From: Beijerinckiaceae bacterium
Lineage (GTDB): Bacteria; Pseudomonadota; Alphaproteobacteria; Rhizobiales; Beijerinckiaceae
Assembly (NCBI GenBank): GCA_027533425.1
Contig: JAPZUD010000004.1
Location: 310,001-374,000, forward strand
Length of the DNA stretch: 64,000 bases
Direction of reading: 5' to 3'
Position numbers and translations under genes: made by a program. Shown here in pieces: positions 62,850 to 64,000 of the stretch (position 1 is its first letter; every line of letters begins with the position of its first letter). The notes beneath the pieces were generated by a model that was not told the origin of the DNA, made no database searches, and saw only the letters and a list, made by a program, of their open reading frames with translations.

Positions 62850-63923
62850 ATGACCTTGACAATTCCGGCCACGAAAACGGCAAGGATGGCTGGCCCGGAT
62901 TTCGGCGAGAACCGGGTCCTGCCGATGCCTGACCTTACCTACACGCCTGAGGTTGCCGCCGAGACGGCGCATCTCTACGACCGCGTGAAGCATGTGGTTC
63001 CCCCGGTCGAATGGCCGTTCCACGCCCCGTATGTCGCCGCGATCAACCGGCTCAAGAAAGAGCGCGATGCGGTCATCCTGGCGCATAACTACCAGACGCC
63101 GGAAATCTACAATTGCGTCGCCGATGTCGTCGGCGACAGCCTCCAGCTGGCCAAGTTGGCGGCCCGCAGCACGGCCCGCATCATCGTGCAGGGCGGCGTG
63201 CATTTCATGGCCGAGACCTCGAAACTGCTGAATCCGGACAAGATGGTCCTGATTCCGGACCTGAAGGCCGGTTGCTCGCTGGCCTCCTCGATCACCGGGG
63301 CGGATATCCGCCGTCTGCGCGAGGCCTATCCCGGCGTTCCGGTCGTGGCCTATGTCAATACCTCGGCCGAGGTGAAGGCCGAGGTTGATATCTGCTGTAC
63401 CTCGGCCAATGCCGTGCAGGTGGTCGAGAGCCTGGGCGTGGATCGGGTACTCTTCGTTCCCGACCAGTATCTTGCGAAGTACGTCGCCTCGAAGACCAAG
63501 GTGCAGATCATTTCCTGGCATGGCGCCTGCGAGGTTCATGAGCGCTTCACCGGCGAGGAACTGCGCCGCTATCGTGAGGCGGACCCTTCGATCCGCATCA
63601 TCGCGCATCCCGAATGCCCGCCCGATGTCATCGCCGAGGCCGATTTCACCGGGTCGACCGCCGGGATGATCGACTACGCGACGGCGCAGAAGGGCGGCAA
63701 GGTCCTGCTCGTCACCGAATGCTCGATGGCGGACAATGTCGCCGCCTCCGCAAGGGATGTCGAGTTCGTCCGGCCCTGCAATCTCTGCCCGCACATGAAG
63801 CGGATCACGCTGCCGAAGATCCTCGACAGCCTGCTTACGCTGCAGCACCGGGTCGAGATCCCCGAGGAGCTTGCCGTGCGGGCCCGCCGGTCGGTCGAGC
63901 GGATGATCAACCTGCAGAACTGA
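62850..63923 (+). CDS. nadA: Quinolinate synthase
   Basis: This 357-residue [4Fe-4S] enzyme condenses iminoaspartate with dihydroxyacetone phosphate to quinolinate in NAD synthesis. It has [55 protein letters not shown] and HPECPPDVI, and the cysteines in [14 protein letters not shown] and [10 protein letters not shown] that can ligate the cluster. About 30 extra N-terminal residues precede the core. GGAGG lies 8 bases before the ATG. nadB follows by 23 bp. Confidence 0.96.
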   Translation: MTLTIPATKTARMAGPDFGENRVLPMPDLTYTPEVAAETAHLYDRVKHVVPPVEWPFHAPYVAAINRLKKERDAVILAHNYQTPEIYNCVADVVGDSLQLAKLAARSTARIIVQGGVHFMAETSKLLNPDKMVLIPDLKAGCSLASSITGADIRRLREAYPGVPVVAYVNTSAEVKAEVDICCTSANAVQVVESLGVDRVLFVPDQYLAKYVASKTKVQIISWHGACEVHERFTGEELRRYREADPSIRIIAHPECPPDVIAEADFTGSTAGMIDYATAQKGGKVLLVTECSMADNVAASARDVEFVRPCNLCPHMKRITLPKILDSLLTLQHRVEIPEELAVRARRSVERMINLQN

Positions 63924-63946
63924 ACCGCAGGAACCGGGAATTCTCC

Positions 63947-64000
63947 ATGGCTTCGGTCCTTGTCATCGGCGGCGGGCTCGCCGGGCTCTTCACGGCGCTG
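63947..64000 (+). CDS. nadB: L-aspartate oxidase, 3'-truncated by the window edge
   Basis: Only 18 codons are visible: MASVLVIGGGLAGLFTAL. This is an FAD-binding GxGxxG strand-turn-helix at the extreme N-terminus. Directly after nadA, the expected gene is nadB, which oxidises aspartate to iminoaspartate, the substrate of NadA. The assignment rests on this motif and on position. Confidence 0.75.
   Translation, partial: MASVLVIGGGLAGLFTAL

Overview
The window is high-G+C chromosomal DNA from an alphaproteobacterium, most likely in or near the Hyphomicrobiales (Rhizobiales). The evidence is a GcrA-type cell-cycle regulator beside argD-argF-hslO-apaG, the order rpmH-rnpA-yidC-...-engB-...-argB, a long two-domain dCTP deaminase, PstC and PstA with long N-terminal extensions, and a complete Sox cluster. 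I see no insertion sequence, phage gene, CRISPR array or rRNA. Two tRNAs are present: Arg(ACG) and Gly(CCC).

Layout. 1-5.8 kb: an aromatic-acid operon (crotonase, feruloyl/coumaroyl-CoA ligase, amidohydrolase, SDR, acyl-CoA dehydrogenase) that resembles the CoA-dependent beta-oxidative route for hydroxycinnamates. 5.9-8.7 kb: tRNA-Arg, a sensor kinase, and an FAD protein lacking the usual redox disulfide. 8.9-14.1 kb: ribosome and envelope genes rpmH, rnpA, yidC, an acetyltransferase, engB, a DUF423 gene and argB. 14.1-16.3 kb: def-fmt-truA on the minus strand. 16.4-17.6 kb: rmuC. 17.6-22.9 kb: an Anbu-proteasome operon (ATP-grasp, alpha-E, transglutaminase, Anbu) with dapE as its last gene. 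23.2-25.7 kb: glutaryl-CoA dehydrogenase, a small membrane protein and prmB. 25.7-29.8 kb: a hybrid kinase and a divergent receiver-kinase.

29.9-41.1 kb: thiosulfate oxidation. soxYZBCD, a cytochrome and soxF run leftward and soxAX run rightward from a shared AT-rich intergenic region. A DUF3422 gene, soxS, a two-cysteine ArsR regulator (soxR) and a YeeE-type transporter (soxT) follow soxX. SoxAX joins thiosulfate to the SoxY cysteine, SoxB removes sulfate, SoxCD oxidises the bound sulfane sulfur, and SoxF with its cytochrome probably handles sulfide. 41.2-50.2 kb: phosphate scavenging, with a UPF0104 membrane protein, phoR, pstSCAB, phoU and phoB, and a Pho box before pstS. 50.3-56.1 kb: gcrA, then argD-argF-hslO, apaG and dcd. 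The argD leader carries a small ORF and a terminator-like hairpin.

56.1-64 kb: a mixed stretch with a voltage-gated cation channel that has an Asp-Asp selectivity filter, tRNA-Gly, a coat-protein-U-like secreted protein, a beta-hydroxyacid dehydrogenase-like enzyme divergent from a Bug-type binding protein, a haemolysin III/TrhA protein, a membrane glycosyltransferase with a small gene antisense to its 3' end, and nadA-nadB behind a palindromic operator. Functions come from reading translated sequences and motifs. No database search was run.
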